A stretch of DNA of 47,339 bases, from positions 1-47,339 of the forward strand of contig NZ_JARHYI010000004.1 in the NCBI RefSeq assembly GCF_029258575.1, written 5' to 3'. This document shows, one piece after another, positions 18,487 through 27,069 of this stretch. The notes below the pieces were generated by a model. It was not told the DNA's origin. It saw nothing but the letters and a program-made list of their open reading frames with translations, and did no database searches. This stretch comes from Brachyspira sp. GTDB taxonomy: Bacteria; Spirochaetota; Brachyspiria; Brachyspirales; Brachyspiraceae. Positions within the stretch are counted from its first letter, which is position 1, and every line of letters begins with the position of its first letter. The translations under genes were made by a program, and so were the position numbers.

Positions 18487-19221
18487 TTATTCTAGAATAA
18501 ATTTAAATTTACTAGCTATAAAATACTGTTCTGTAAAATGAATCATATTATTTGTATTTTCACCAACTATAACTTTCTGAATCAATAATGGTTCGCCATA
18601 TTTTACTGACAGAAGTTTACCAATATTTCCTGCGATATTAGCCTCTAAATACCATCTCACAACATAAGATGGAAATATATTATTTTTATTTAGGGTCTTA
18701 TATAATGAATCAGATTCAAATTTTCCATCAAGTAAAAAAGGATATTTTTCATATGATAAATAATTTTTTTCATAAACAGGTATATTATCTATTGTTCTAA
18801 TTCTATCTACTACAATTATTTTATCAGATTTATCGAGCATCAAGTATGACTGCATATCATTATCTGCATCTAACAGGGATATATTGATAATTTTTGATGT
18901 AACAGTATATCCTAGAGAAGAGAACAGTTCGCTAAAAGAAACTGGTTTATTTTTAACACTATTAATAACTATTTTTTTTTCTATTTTTTTTCTAATGACG
19001 AATGTACCTTTACCTTGTTTTTTTACAACAACTTGTTCTTTTAATAGTTCATGAACTGCTTTTCTTACTGTAATACGGCTGACATTAAAATGCTCCATAA
19101 GCTCCAATTCTGTAGGTATTTTATCGCCATGTTCTAATTTATTTAGATATTCTTCTTTTATAAAATTTTTTACTTGTATGTATAGAGGTGTCATTTTATC
19201 ATCAAACACATATGATCCCAT
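18487..19221 (-). CDS. GntR-family (HutC subfamily) transcriptional regulator
   Basis: The N-terminal winged helix (PLYIQVKNFIKEEY, GDKIPTELELMEHFNVSRITVRKAV, KKQGKGTFV; about residues 12-78) is a classical GntR DNA-binding domain. The rest is a UTRA effector domain, which in this subfamily binds phosphosugars or related ligands. It is encoded just upstream of and in the same direction as the PTS genes, from which it is separated by an operator and promoter, so it most likely represses them until the phosphorylated sugar appears, as FrlR does for fructoselysine genes. A second palindrome upstream of its own promoter suggests autoregulation. Confidence 0.9.
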   Translation of the reverse strand: MGSYVFDDKMTPLYIQVKNFIKEEYLNKLEHGDKIPTELELMEHFNVSRITVRKAVHELLKEQVVVKKQGKGTFVIRKKIEKKIVINSVKNKPVSFSELFSSLGYTVTSKIINISLLDADNDMQSYLMLDKSDKIIVVDRIRTIDNIPVYEKNYLSYEKYPFLLDGKFESDSLYKTLNKNNIFPSYVVRWYLEANIAGNIGKLLSVKYGEPLLIQKVIVGENTNNMIHFTEQYFIASKFKFILE

Positions 19222-19246
19222 ATTACGGCTCCTATTATAAATATAT

Positions 19247-19274
19247 ATTATATATAAAAAAAAATATTTAACAA
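19247..19274 (-). promoter_or_regulatory. Candidate promoter of the GntR gene
   Basis: The minus strand has TTGTTA (19274-19269) and TATAAT (19252-19247), 16 bases apart, about 26 bases before the start codon, which has AGGAG upstream. Confidence 0.5.
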
Positions 19275-19290
19275 ATAAAAAACTATATTA

Positions 19291-19306
19291 TGTATTATAT
19301 AATACA
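19291..19306. promoter_or_regulatory. Palindromic site TGTATTATATAATACA, putative GntR autoregulatory operator
   Basis: A perfect 16-bp palindrome sits between the GntR promoter and the divergent radical SAM gene. Its TGTATTATA half is shared with the operator at 18363-18410. HutC-type GntR proteins bind short AT-rich palindromes with GT/AC ends, which fits. Confidence 0.5.
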
Positions 19307-19349
19307 AATTTTCATTTAATAAAAATAGAATTGTTATCTTATAATATAT

Positions 19350-19378
19350 TTGTATTATAATAAACTTTACTATATAAT
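19350..19378 (+). promoter_or_regulatory. Candidate promoter of the radical SAM gene
   Basis: TTGTAT (19350-19355) and TATAAT (19373-19378) are 17 bases apart, placing the transcript start about 30 bases before the ATG at 19417. Confidence 0.55.
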
Positions 19379-19416
19379 ACTAATTCAAAATAATAAATTG
19401 GGATAATATTTAATCA

Positions 19417-21828
19417 ATGAAAGAAAAATTAAAAAATGAAATACTTGAACTTGTAAAAAGTGAAGATATAGTTAAGCCTACTAGATATTTAGGCGGTGAG
19501 ATAAATGCAATAATAAAACCAAATATGCCTTTTAAATTTATTATGTGTTTTGCTGATATGTATGAAGTGGCAATAAGCAATTTGGGGCTTTCAATACTTT
19601 ATGAGGTTATAAACTCTATTGAATATGCTTCTTGTGAGAGAGTATATGCGGTTGCTGAAGATTTTGAAAAACTTTTAAGAGAGAAAAATATACCGCTTTA
19701 TACTTTAGAAACTTTCAGCAAAGTAAAAGATGCTGATGTTTTGGGTTTTACTTTGCAGTATGAGTTAATATATACGAATATACTTCAGGTATTGGAACTA
19801 AGCCAAATACCTATACATAGAGATGAAAGAGGCGAAGATGTACCTATAATAGCGGCAGGAGGTCCAAGTGTATTTAACCCTTTCCCTTTGGCTGACTTTG
19901 TAGATGTGTTTTTATTCGGGGAATTCGATTTTGAGATGAAAAACTTTGTAGATATAATTTATAATCTCAAGAAAAATGGTGCTAAAAGAGATGATATTTT
20001 AAAAGAGCTTTCAAAACTAGAATATGCTTATGTACCTAAATATCCAAGAGAGAATGTAAAAAGAATATTCGTTGAAAATATAAATGATATGCCTTATGTG
20101 AAAAAACCTTTAGTTCCTTTGGTAGAAGGCATACAAAACAGAATATCCGTTGAAATAGCAAGAGGCTGTACTCATAGCTGCAGATTCTGTTTGGCTGGAA
20201 TTACTTATCGTCCTGTAAGAAACCGCAGTATAGAAAAGATTGTTGAAATAGCTATGGAGTCATTAGAAGCTACTGGAGCAAGCACTTTAAATTTATTTTC
20301 ACTTTCTGCTGATGATTATCCTCATATTGCAGATTTGATAGAATATCTGCAAACACTTGGCGAGCATAAAGGTTTTTCATTATCATTGCCTTCGCTTAGA
20401 ATAGATTCATTTGATAAAGACACCGCAGACAGAATAGCACAATTTAGAAAAACTGGTTTAACATTTGCATTGGAAGTGGGAAGCCATGAATTAAGAGAAA
20501 AGATAAATAAAGAAATGGACGAAGATGCAATATACAATATACTTGCCGATGTGCAGAAAATGGGCTGGAAGATAGTAAAAATTTATTTTATGATAGGATT
20601 CACTGATAATCCAGATAAAGAAGCCGATGAAATAATAGAAGCACTTGAAAGGATGATAACAGTATCAAAAAATAAAGTAAAAATAAATGCTGCTATCAAT
20701 GTATTTATTCCAAAGCCTCATACTCCTTTAGAGAATAATAATCAGCTTACAGATGAAGAGGCAATTGTTTATATAGGAAAGATAAGAGATCATTTCAAAG
20801 GTACAAAGGTGGCTATCAAATATCATCCTCCTAGAATGGCAGAGATTGAAGGTATAATATCAAGAGGTGATGAGAAAATAGGAAATATTATTTATAAAGC
20901 ATACAAGAAAAGGGCTAGATTTGATGCTTGGATAGAATATTTTAAATATGATATTTGGAAAGAAGTAATAGAAGAAAGTGGATACACTATAAAAGAATTA
21001 TTAAGCAAAAAAATTGATATGCCTTGGAAATGTATTGATACTCTTGTAAGTCAGAAATTTTTTGATAAGGAATATGAGAGATTTCAAAATGGTAAATTTA
21101 CAGATTACTGCTTTACAGGAAATTGTCAGAACTGCGGTATAGATTATCAAAAATATTGCCATAAATATAAAAAAGAAGTTTTAAATACTAACTTTACTCA
21201 AATGGTTGAAGAATTAAAAACTATAAAGAAAAGAGATATATTCGCTGTAAACTATAAAATATTAATGAAATTCAAAAAAGAAGGTATATCATCACTTTTA
21301 GGTATGCATGATTTATCTCGTGTTATGATTTGTGCTTTAAAAATAGCAGGTGCAAGTATATCATTAAGTAAAGGCTTTCATCCATTAGAAAAAGTTGTAT
21401 TTACTCCACCTACTCCATTTGCATGTGAGAGTGAAGCTGAATATATGGAAGTGAGTTTAACTGAATCTATAGAAATAGACTTACTTAAAAATAAAATTAA
21501 TAATCTTCTTTCTCATATAGGCATAGAAATCATTAATGCAGTTTCTACTCCTGTAAATACTAAAAATATTCAAGCACTTCCTAAAAATACAGTTTATAAA
21601 ATTATTACAGATGATGATAATAATGCTTTCAATCTATTATCAAATAAAGATGATTTAAAATTAAATGAAGAGAGAAAAGGCGATTATTTAACTATAAAAA
21701 AAGATGATAAATTACTTATAACTCTTTTAGAAAGTAAAGAAAAAGCTATAAGGGTACGCGACATAAAAAACTATCTTTCAAAAAAGAATATCAATATTAA
21801 AAATATTAGAAAATTAGAGCTAGTATAA
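19417..21828 (+). CDS. B12-binding radical SAM protein fused to DUF2344 (TIGR03960/TIGR03936 type)
   Basis: The 803-residue protein joins a radical SAM half to a C-terminal DUF2344 domain. In the first half, the cobalamin-like N-terminal Rossmann region (MYEVAISNLGLSILY, VPIIAAGGPSVFNP) precedes the iron-sulfur motif C-T-H-S-C-R-F-C (Cys251, 255, 258) and the SAM-binding strands. The DUF2344 part starts near residue 610 (KFKKEGISSLLGMHDLSRVM, SKGFHPLEKVVF). A cysteine cluster (CFTGNCQNCG) sits between them. In many bacteria the two parts are neighbouring genes next to rng-rplU; here they are one chain and those neighbours are absent. The reaction has not been established for the family; a role in RNA modification is suspected. 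The ribosome-binding site is weak. Confidence 0.88.
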   Translation: MKEKLKNEILELVKSEDIVKPTRYLGGEINAIIKPNMPFKFIMCFADMYEVAISNLGLSILYEVINSIEYASCERVYAVAEDFEKLLREKNIPLYTLETFSKVKDADVLGFTLQYELIYTNILQVLELSQIPIHRDERGEDVPIIAAGGPSVFNPFPLADFVDVFLFGEFDFEMKNFVDIIYNLKKNGAKRDDILKELSKLEYAYVPKYPRENVKRIFVENINDMPYVKKPLVPLVEGIQNRISVEIARGCTHSCRFCLAGITYRPVRNRSIEKIVEIAMESLEATGASTLNLFSLSADDYPHIADLIEYLQTLGEHKGFSLSLPSLRIDSFDKDTADRIAQFRKTGLTFALEVGSHELREKINKEMDEDAIYNILADVQKMGWKIVKIYFMIGFTDNPDKEADEIIEALERMITVSKNKVKINAAINVFIPKPHTPLENNNQLTDEEAIVYIGKIRDHFKGTKVAIKYHPPRMAEIEGIISRGDEKIGNIIYKAYKKRARFDAWIEYFKYDIWKEVIEESGYTIKELLSKKIDMPWKCIDTLVSQKFFDKEYERFQNGKFTDYCFTGNCQNCGIDYQKYCHKYKKEVLNTNFTQMVEELKTIKKRDIFAVNYKILMKFKKEGISSLLGMHDLSRVMICALKIAGASISLSKGFHPLEKVVFTPPTPFACESEAEYMEVSLTESIEIDLLKNKINNLLSHIGIEIINAVSTPVNTKNIQALPKNTVYKIITDDDNNAFNLLSNKDDLKLNEERKGDYLTIKKDDKLLITLLESKEKAIRVRDIKNYLSKKNINIKNIRKLELV

Positions 21829-21876
21829 TTATTGTTTTTATATTAAATGAGTTGAACAGACAGCAAATTAAAAAAA

Positions 21877-21967
21877 ATCTTGGGTGGGCAGCTAAAATAA
21901 AATATAAAAATAAAAAAGAAAAATAATATAGAAATATCAAAACAAATTGAAAGTATAAAGGGTGGGA
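21877..21967 (+). repeat. Dispersed G-box repeat, copy A
   Basis: A low-complexity AT core is bounded by AATCTTGGGTGGGC at the left and AAAGGGTGGGAA at the right. The boundaries match those of copies B and C in the window, read in the same orientation. No open frame is present. Confidence 0.55.
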
Positions 21968-21997
21968 ATTAGAATAAAGTTTAAAAATTTATTTACA

Positions 21998-22099
21998 TAC
22001 CCCGCCCTTTAAAATTTAAAGCTCTATTTTAAATTTTAATATTTATTATATTTATGGCTTAATTAGAAATTTTAACCCCGCCCAAATTTTTATTAGATT
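21998..22099 (-). repeat. Dispersed G-box repeat, copy B (inverted relative to A)
   Basis: Read on the minus strand, this element starts AATCTAATAAAAATTTGGGC and ends AAAGGGCGGGGTA, spanning 102 bases. Copy C at 40213-40315 has the same ends, the same spacing and a similar AT core. It lies head-to-head with copy A in the 417-base gap between the radical SAM gene and yjbQ; the rest of this gap shows no gene. Confidence 0.65.
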
Positions 22100-22245
22100 T
22101 GCTACTTACAATTAATACATTAAAATATAATACTTAATAAGTAATATAATTTAAATTATAAAAAATATTTATTTCAGCATGAGTAAAAACTTGTAATGCT
22201 TAAAATTTTATTATATTATGGTAATATATTTTTGAGGAGAATAAA

Positions 22246-22662
22246 ATGAAATCTTATAGAAAAGTTTTGGAAATAAATTATCCTAAAAGAAGAGGATATA
22301 TAAATATTACATCTGAAGTGCAGAAATGCCTAAATGAAAGTGGAATAAAAGAAGGGCTTGTATTATGCAATGCCATGAATATAACGGCAAGCGTATTTAT
22401 TAATGATGATGAAAGCGGACTTCATCATGATTTTGAAGTATGGCTTGAAAAATTAGCTCCTGAAAAACCTCATAGTCAATATCATCATAACGGCTATGAA
22501 GATAATGCCGATGCTCATATGAAAAGACAATTAATGGGAAGAGAGGTTGTAGTTGCTGTTACAGATGGAAAACTTGATTTCGGAACTTGGGAGCAGATTT
22601 TCTATGGAGAATATGACGGAAAAAGAGTAAAAAGAGTATTAATAAAAATTATAGGAGAATAA
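22246..22662 (+). CDS. yjbQ: YjbQ/UPF0047 family protein
   Basis: This 138-residue protein matches the compact YjbQ family, for which a secondary thiamine-phosphate synthase activity was reported; the true role is uncertain. Diagnostic stretches are [20 protein letters not shown], the histidine-rich [23 protein letters not shown] with the conserved metal-binding histidines, and the C-terminal [15 protein letters not shown]. The start ATG follows GAGGAG. The LD-carboxypeptidase gene begins 3 bases downstream, so the two are co-transcribed. Confidence 0.92.
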   Translation: MKSYRKVLEINYPKRRGYINITSEVQKCLNESGIKEGLVLCNAMNITASVFINDDESGLHHDFEVWLEKLAPEKPHSQYHHNGYEDNADAHMKRQLMGREVVVAVTDGKLDFGTWEQIFYGEYDGKRVKRVLIKIIGE

Positions 22663-22665
22663 TAC

Positions 22666-23628
22666 TTGTTTATGATAAAGCCTAAAAGATTAGAAAAAGG
22701 AAACACCATAGGTATAATATCTCCTTCAAGTGCATGCCCTAAGGATAAACTTTATGAAGGTATTAAATATTTAGAAAGCAAAGGCTATAAAATAAAATTA
22801 TCCAAACATGTATTTGATAATTATAATGGATACGGAGGAAATGATGATGCAAGGGCACAAGATTTAAATAACTTTTTTGAAGATGATGAAGTTGATGCTA
22901 TTATATGTTCAAGAGGCGGATACGGTGCTGTTAGAATACTAGATAAATTAAATTATGATATTATAAAAAATAATAATAAAATATTTGCAGGATACAGCGA
23001 TATAACTTCTTTTCATTTGGCTTTATACGAAAAAGCAGAACTTATTACTTTTCATGCTCCTATGGTAAGTATAGACATGCTAAAAGAAAAATCATTCGAT
23101 GAAAACTCTTTAAATAATATGTTTGATATTTTGTCAAGCAATGAGAAAATAGTTTATAAAAATCCTGATGGTTCAGATTTTGAAAGTATTTCTTTTGGAG
23201 ATGATGGAAAAGCTCAAGGAATATTAATAGGCGGTAATTTCATTGTAATGATGTCCAGCTTCGGTAATGAATATTTTCCAAAATTGAATAAAGATTATAT
23301 TTTATATATAGAAGAAGTAGATGAAAAACCTTATAAAATAGACAGAATAATATCAACTTTATTTAATTCAAAAGAGATAAGAAAATCAATAAAAGGCATT
23401 GTAGTAGGAGATTTTATAAACTGTGATTTGCTTGAAGGTGAAAAGGAAACTGGATTTAGAACTGCTAGAGAAACTATCATAGAGAGATTAAGCAATTTAA
23501 ATATACCCGTACTTACAAATGTGAAATGTGGGCATGGAAAAACTAAACTTACAATTGCCCATGGGGCTATGGTACAAATAGATGCTTATAATAAAAGTTT
23601 TGAAACATTAGAAAATGTATTAATTTAA
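22666..23628 (+). CDS. LD-carboxypeptidase, peptidase family S66
   Basis: This is a cytoplasmic serine carboxypeptidase that removes the terminal D-alanine from tetrapeptide muropeptides in cell-wall recycling (LdcA), or belongs to the related MccF self-immunity group. The IISPSS start, SRGGYGAVRIL, the nucleophile serine in AGYSDITSFH, the glutamate in LYIEEVDEKPYKIDR, and the histidine in CGHGKTKLTIAHGA make up the family's catalytic set. At 320 residues it is full length. The TTG at 22666 has GGAG 8 bases upstream and is preferred; the ATG at 22672 (two residues later) is possible. No signal peptide. Confidence 0.88.
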   Translation: MFMIKPKRLEKGNTIGIISPSSACPKDKLYEGIKYLESKGYKIKLSKHVFDNYNGYGGNDDARAQDLNNFFEDDEVDAIICSRGGYGAVRILDKLNYDIIKNNNKIFAGYSDITSFHLALYEKAELITFHAPMVSIDMLKEKSFDENSLNNMFDILSSNEKIVYKNPDGSDFESISFGDDGKAQGILIGGNFIVMMSSFGNEYFPKLNKDYILYIEEVDEKPYKIDRIISTLFNSKEIRKSIKGIVVGDFINCDLLEGEKETGFRTARETIIERLSNLNIPVLTNVKCGHGKTKLTIAHGAMVQIDAYNKSFETLENVLI

Positions 23629-23659
23629 TAATAAAAATATATAAAATAAGAGAGTTATT

Positions 23660-24421
23660 ATGAAATTGTTTTTCAGTGATTATGATATGACTATATATAT
23701 TCATGAAAAAATAGATAAAAGTGTATTTGATGCTGTAAGAAAATGGAGAGATGCTGGAAACAAATTTATTATTGCTACTGGAAGAAATAAATTTTCTATA
23801 CTAGATCATATTCAAAGACATAATTTAGAATTTGATTATTTAATAGCAAATAACGGGGCTTTAATTTTTAATGATAAAAAAGAATTAATATTTGAAAATA
23901 GTTTTAATAATGATACTGCTTATAAAATTATTAATTTTCTTCATGAAAATTTTAGCGGTACTGTAGAAATATCGAATAATGATTATATTCTATCTATAAA
24001 ATCTAAAGACGGCAATGATTATCTGCCATTTAAAGTTGATAAAAAAATTCATATAAATGAAATTCAAAATATAAAAAATATAATACAAATAAATAAAATT
24101 ACTCCAAATCCTGAAACTACAGAAATGACTGCAAATATAATAAATGAAAAATTTGAAGAAGTAACAGCTTATGCTAATATTAGAACTGTTGATATAGTAA
24201 AAAATAATGTAAGTAAGGCAAATGGAGTGGATTTTATATATGAAATATTAAAAAAAGATAATGATATAGAAAAAATACTTACAGCTGGGGATTCTAATAA
24301 TGATATAGAAATGATAAAAAGATATGATGGGTATGTGCAAATTAATGCTAATGAAAAAATAAAATCAATTACAAATAAATATTTTAATTTTATATCAGAT
24401 ATAATTTATAATGAATTATAA
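23660..24421 (+). CDS. HAD-superfamily hydrolase, Cof/HAD-IIB type
   Basis: This is a cytoplasmic phosphatase for small phosphorylated metabolites. The catalytic motif is atypical: FFSDYDMTIY gives D-Y-D-M-T (motif I, D-x-D-x-T), followed by ATGRNKFS (motif II), the IIB cap in the middle, lysine in VSKANGVDFI (motif III) and GDSNNDIEMI (motif IV), ending with a Cof-like tail. The length of 253 is usual. It follows the LD-carboxypeptidase by 31 bases with its own ribosome-binding site. The substrate cannot be predicted. Confidence 0.88.
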   Translation: MKLFFSDYDMTIYIHEKIDKSVFDAVRKWRDAGNKFIIATGRNKFSILDHIQRHNLEFDYLIANNGALIFNDKKELIFENSFNNDTAYKIINFLHENFSGTVEISNNDYILSIKSKDGNDYLPFKVDKKIHINEIQNIKNIIQINKITPNPETTEMTANIINEKFEEVTAYANIRTVDIVKNNVSKANGVDFIYEILKKDNDIEKILTAGDSNNDIEMIKRYDGYVQINANEKIKSITNKYFNFISDIIYNEL

Positions 24422-24480
24422 TATATTGAATTTAATACCATTATAGAATATAATAAAATCGAAAAAATAAAGGAGTATAT

Positions 24481-24564
24481 ATGTGAGGAATATTTTGCGT
24501 AATCGGTCTGATTATAGCAGGTGTAGTAAGTTTATTTGATAAGTTAAAAGGAAATAAAGAATAA
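24481..24564 (+). pseudogene. Micro-ORF with TGA as second codon, small membrane peptide
   Basis: AAGGAG lies five bases before an ATG at 24481. The second codon is TGA, after which the frame stays open for 25 codons (GIFCVIGLIIAGVV, then SLFDKLKGNKE) and stops at 24562. That is a hydrophobic helix with a charged tail, the shape of a small membrane protein. A single TGG-to-TGA change would make a Trp and a complete 27-residue peptide, so a recent nonsense mutation is the simplest view. Selenocysteine at position 2 is unlikely but not excluded. No coding alternative in the other frames is better. Confidence 0.4.
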
Positions 24565-24615
24565 CTCTGAATTATTATAATAAATTACATGGACTATTTT
24601 TTATTAAAAAATTAA

Positions 24616-25231
24616 TTATGCTACTTGATAAACTAATTTTCCATCTGCAAATATTTTTAATACTTTGATTTTCCTAATATCTGTTGGAACTATCTCGAGT
24701 ATATTTTATCTAATATTATCAAATCGGCTTTCTTTCCTAGTTCTGCCTTCAACATCAGGTATATCCCTGCTATCCCTATAGCTTTTGAATTAACCCATAC
24801 AGTATGATCAAGGACTATTGTATATCTGATATTATGCTATTAAGTACATCTTTTGTAGTATTAGTTACGAGAGTATATCCATTACCTCTTAACACAGTGA
24901 TATTTTTATTTTTTAATAAAAATCTCTAATATTATTGCATAATCATCTACAGATTTCTGAATATAATTTTAGAAGTACACATTTAGCTGTATGTGCATGA
25001 GCTTCAAAAAAACTATGTATTATCACCTATAAATTCTTTTACTCCTTATTCATATCCAACATATTGACACACCCATTTTTACAGTAATTGGATATACTAT
25101 TTTTTGATTCATCTCATATGTTATATTGTTCCTATTTTACAGTATAAGCATATTTGCCACTTTTATTACAGCTAATAGCTATAAAATATAAAATTAGTAA
25201 AATGATTGTTAATAATGTTTTTTATTAACTT
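24616..25231 (-). pseudogene. Wrecked amidohydrolase lipoprotein gene (YtcJ-like, Amidohydro_3)
   Basis: Fragments of one protein occur in order on the minus strand in shifting frames: a lipoprotein signal (LLTIILLILYF..AISCNKSG), KEFIGDNT, FFEAHAHTA (the metal-binding H-x-H), VLDHTVWVNSKAIGIAGI, GKKADLIILDK, and EIVPTDIRKIKVLKIFADGK just before the stop at 24616. These are landmarks of YtcJ-type metal-dependent amidohydrolases, which are normally about 540 residues, so most of the gene has been deleted as well as frameshifted. The protein would have been an exported lipid-anchored hydrolase. Confidence 0.75.
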
Positions 25232-25291
25232 TTTGTAAACTCCTCTAAATTAAATTTTTTTATTTTTTTAATTTAAGGAAATGAGTAAATA

Positions 25292-25702
25292 TTAATCTGA
25301 ATATTTTTCTAATAATTCATCTATTAATTTTATTTTATCTTTATTTTTTATATGATAGAATTTACCTATTGTTGTAGGAAAATAATCTTCTTCTTTTAAT
25401 TTATATATTTTAACTTTAGCAGCTATTACCCAATCTGCAATATTAACTCTCTCAATCTCATTTTTATTGAATTTAATATTAAATTTATCAAGAGAATCAG
25501 AATCAGTCAAAGCCTCGGCAACGGCAACAGTAGTTAATCCATCTGCTATCATTATTCTAGTACCTTTTAAAAATTTCTTCTCTTTTACTTTCTCAGCACC
25601 AGCTTTCACTTCAGCAAATACTATATTATGCTTATAAAATATATCCAAAAGTTTAATATCTCCATGCTCTCCTCTCCTGCTTCCGAATTTCACATACTGC
25701 AT
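25292..25702 (-). CDS. Conserved-looking hypothetical protein, 136 aa
   Basis: I do not recognise this protein. It is soluble, without signal peptide or membrane segment, rich in lysine and glutamate, and predicted to be mixed alpha/beta. Distinctive stretches are FGSRRGEHGDIKLLDIF, FLKGTRIMIADGLTTVAVAEAL and a C-terminal helix KIKLIDELLEKYSD. The middle pattern could be a small ligand-binding or nucleic-acid-binding fold, but nothing supports one choice. It is 22 bases after prmC in the same direction and has an upstream AAGGAG, so it is a real gene expressed with prmC. Confidence 0.7.
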   Translation of the reverse strand: MQYVKFGSRRGEHGDIKLLDIFYKHNIVFAEVKAGAEKVKEKKFLKGTRIMIADGLTTVAVAEALTDSDSLDKFNIKFNKNEIERVNIADWVIAAKVKIYKLKEEDYFPTTIGKFYHIKNKDKIKLIDELLEKYSD

Positions 25703-25724
25703 ATTATTCTCCTTAAAATTATTA

Positions 25725-26597
25725 TTAACAATTCTCTAAATTATTACAAATAAGAAATCTGTCTTTTTTACTTAAATCTTTTTTTACTTCAGCATTTTCT
25801 ATATTAAGAGAATAACATATATCAATCAATGCCTCTCCTTGATTATAGCCTATTTCAAAAAAGAAAGCTCCATTATTTTTTAAATATCTATTTATAATAT
25901 TTAAAAAACTTTTGTAAAAATCAAGCCCATCTTCTCCTGAATATAATGCATTAAAAGGTTCAAACTCCAAATCCTTTTGAAGTAAATCTTTATCTCTTAA
26001 AGGCACATAAGGGGCATTTGAAACTATTATATCAAATTTCTTATTCGGTGTAAAATTTAAAGCATCAGCATTTATTATATTTATTAATTTTTCATCGTCC
26101 AATATATTAAAAGTATTTTTATTTATAACTTTAAAAGCACCTTCACTAATTTCAATAGCTGTAATATCAATATTTTTATTCTGCTCTAAAAATAATTTTT
26201 TTAATGTTATAGCTATATTACCGCTTCCAGAACCTATATCGCATATTGAAATATTATCTTTATCCCTTGTATAATCTAATACCAAATCAATTAGCTCTTC
26301 AGTTTCGGGTCTTGGTATAAGCACATTATTATCAACATAAAAATCAAAACCGTAAAATTCTTTTTTATTTATTATATATGATAAAGGCTCATGATTAATG
26401 CGTCTGTTTATAATGCTTTCTATTAAAATTATTTCTTTATTTGTAAACTCTCTCAAGCCTTCTGATATTAATTTTATTTTACTGAAATTTAAAACATGCA
26501 TTATAATAGTTTGTGCCTCAATATATGACACTTTATAATCATGATTAATTTCTTCCAATTTTTTAGCGTAATTAATTATAGACTGATTAATATTCAT
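25725..26597 (-). CDS. prmC: Peptide chain release factor N5-glutamine methyltransferase (PrmC/HemK), with altered NPPY motif
   Basis: PrmC methylates the glutamine of the GGQ motif in release factors RF1 and RF2. The N-terminal helical domain, FYGFDFYVDNNVLIPRPETE (the conserved lead-in), SICDIGSGSGNIAI (SAM-binding motif I) and the C-terminal FFEIGYNQ are all present, and the length of 290 is typical. The catalytic N-P-P-Y reads N-A-P-Y (residues 194-197). The Asn and Tyr that contact the glutamine remain, so it may still work. Unlike in many bacteria, prfA is not adjacent. It lies between a cupin gene (15 bases upstream) and an unknown gene. Confidence 0.9.
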   Translation of the reverse strand: MNINQSIINYAKKLEEINHDYKVSYIEAQTIIMHVLNFSKIKLISEGLREFTNKEIILIESIINRRINHEPLSYIINKKEFYGFDFYVDNNVLIPRPETEELIDLVLDYTRDKDNISICDIGSGSGNIAITLKKLFLEQNKNIDITAIEISEGAFKVINKNTFNILDDEKLINIINADALNFTPNKKFDIIVSNAPYVPLRDKDLLQKDLEFEPFNALYSGEDGLDFYKSFLNIINRYLKNNGAFFFEIGYNQGEALIDICYSLNIENAEVKKDLSKKDRFLICNNLENC

Positions 26598-26612
26598 AAC
26601 AAATTAATTATT

Positions 26613-26942
26613 TTAATTACTTAATAAATCTTCTCTTTGCGGAGTAAAAGTATCTAATAATTTACCTTTCTTAATGCATTTACATCCATGACTCATATTC
26701 TTAGCAAAATAAAGACTATCACCCGCCTTGCATAAATATTTTTCTCCATTAACTGTAAATTCAAATTCACCTTCCAAAATATAAGTAATTTGTTCATGAT
26801 TATCATGCGAATGAGTGTCAGCTATAGCTTCTTCATCAAACTCCATATATACAGTCATTAAATTTTCACTATGGGCTAATATCCTTCTTTTAAGTCCATT
26901 TCCTAAATTTTTTAAATTAGTTTTATAAAAATCCTGATACAT
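26613..26942 (-). CDS. Cupin-domain protein, 109 aa
   Basis: This is a single small beta-barrel of the cupin type. The first cupin motif is ADTHSHDNHEQITYILEGEFEF (metal-binding histidines and glutamate) and the second is LCKAGDSLYFAKNMSHGCKC, with the closing histidine. Such proteins bind metals and act as small isomerases, dioxygenases or sensors; nothing further can be said. It heads the three-gene minus-strand group with prmC. The ATG at 26942 has AAGGAA upstream. Confidence 0.88.
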   Translation of the reverse strand: MYQDFYKTNLKNLGNGLKRRILAHSENLMTVYMEFDEEAIADTHSHDNHEQITYILEGEFEFTVNGEKYLCKAGDSLYFAKNMSHGCKCIKKGKLLDTFTPQREDLLSN

Positions 26943-27001
26943 AATTAATTTCCTTATTATTTATTATAACAAATTCAAGTAATTTTAGATTATATATAAA
27001 A

Positions 27002-27035
27002 AACACAAAAAAACCAGCCTTTTAATAGGCTAGTT
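27002..27035 (-). terminator. Terminator of the 16S rRNA gene
   Basis: On the minus strand, AACTAGCC (27035-27028) pairs with GGCTGGTT (27019-27012) with one G-U pair and an 8-base loop, followed by a T run. It lies about 85 bases after the rRNA 3' end. Confidence 0.85.
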
Positions 27036-27069
27036 ATTAACGAGGTATAAAAAATATAATATGGAAAAA

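Noticed and set aside
24484-24486. TGA as selenocysteine codon
   Set aside because: No hairpin like a bacterial SECIS follows in an obvious way and no Sec machinery is in the window; a nonsense mutation is simpler. It is kept only as an open question in the findings.
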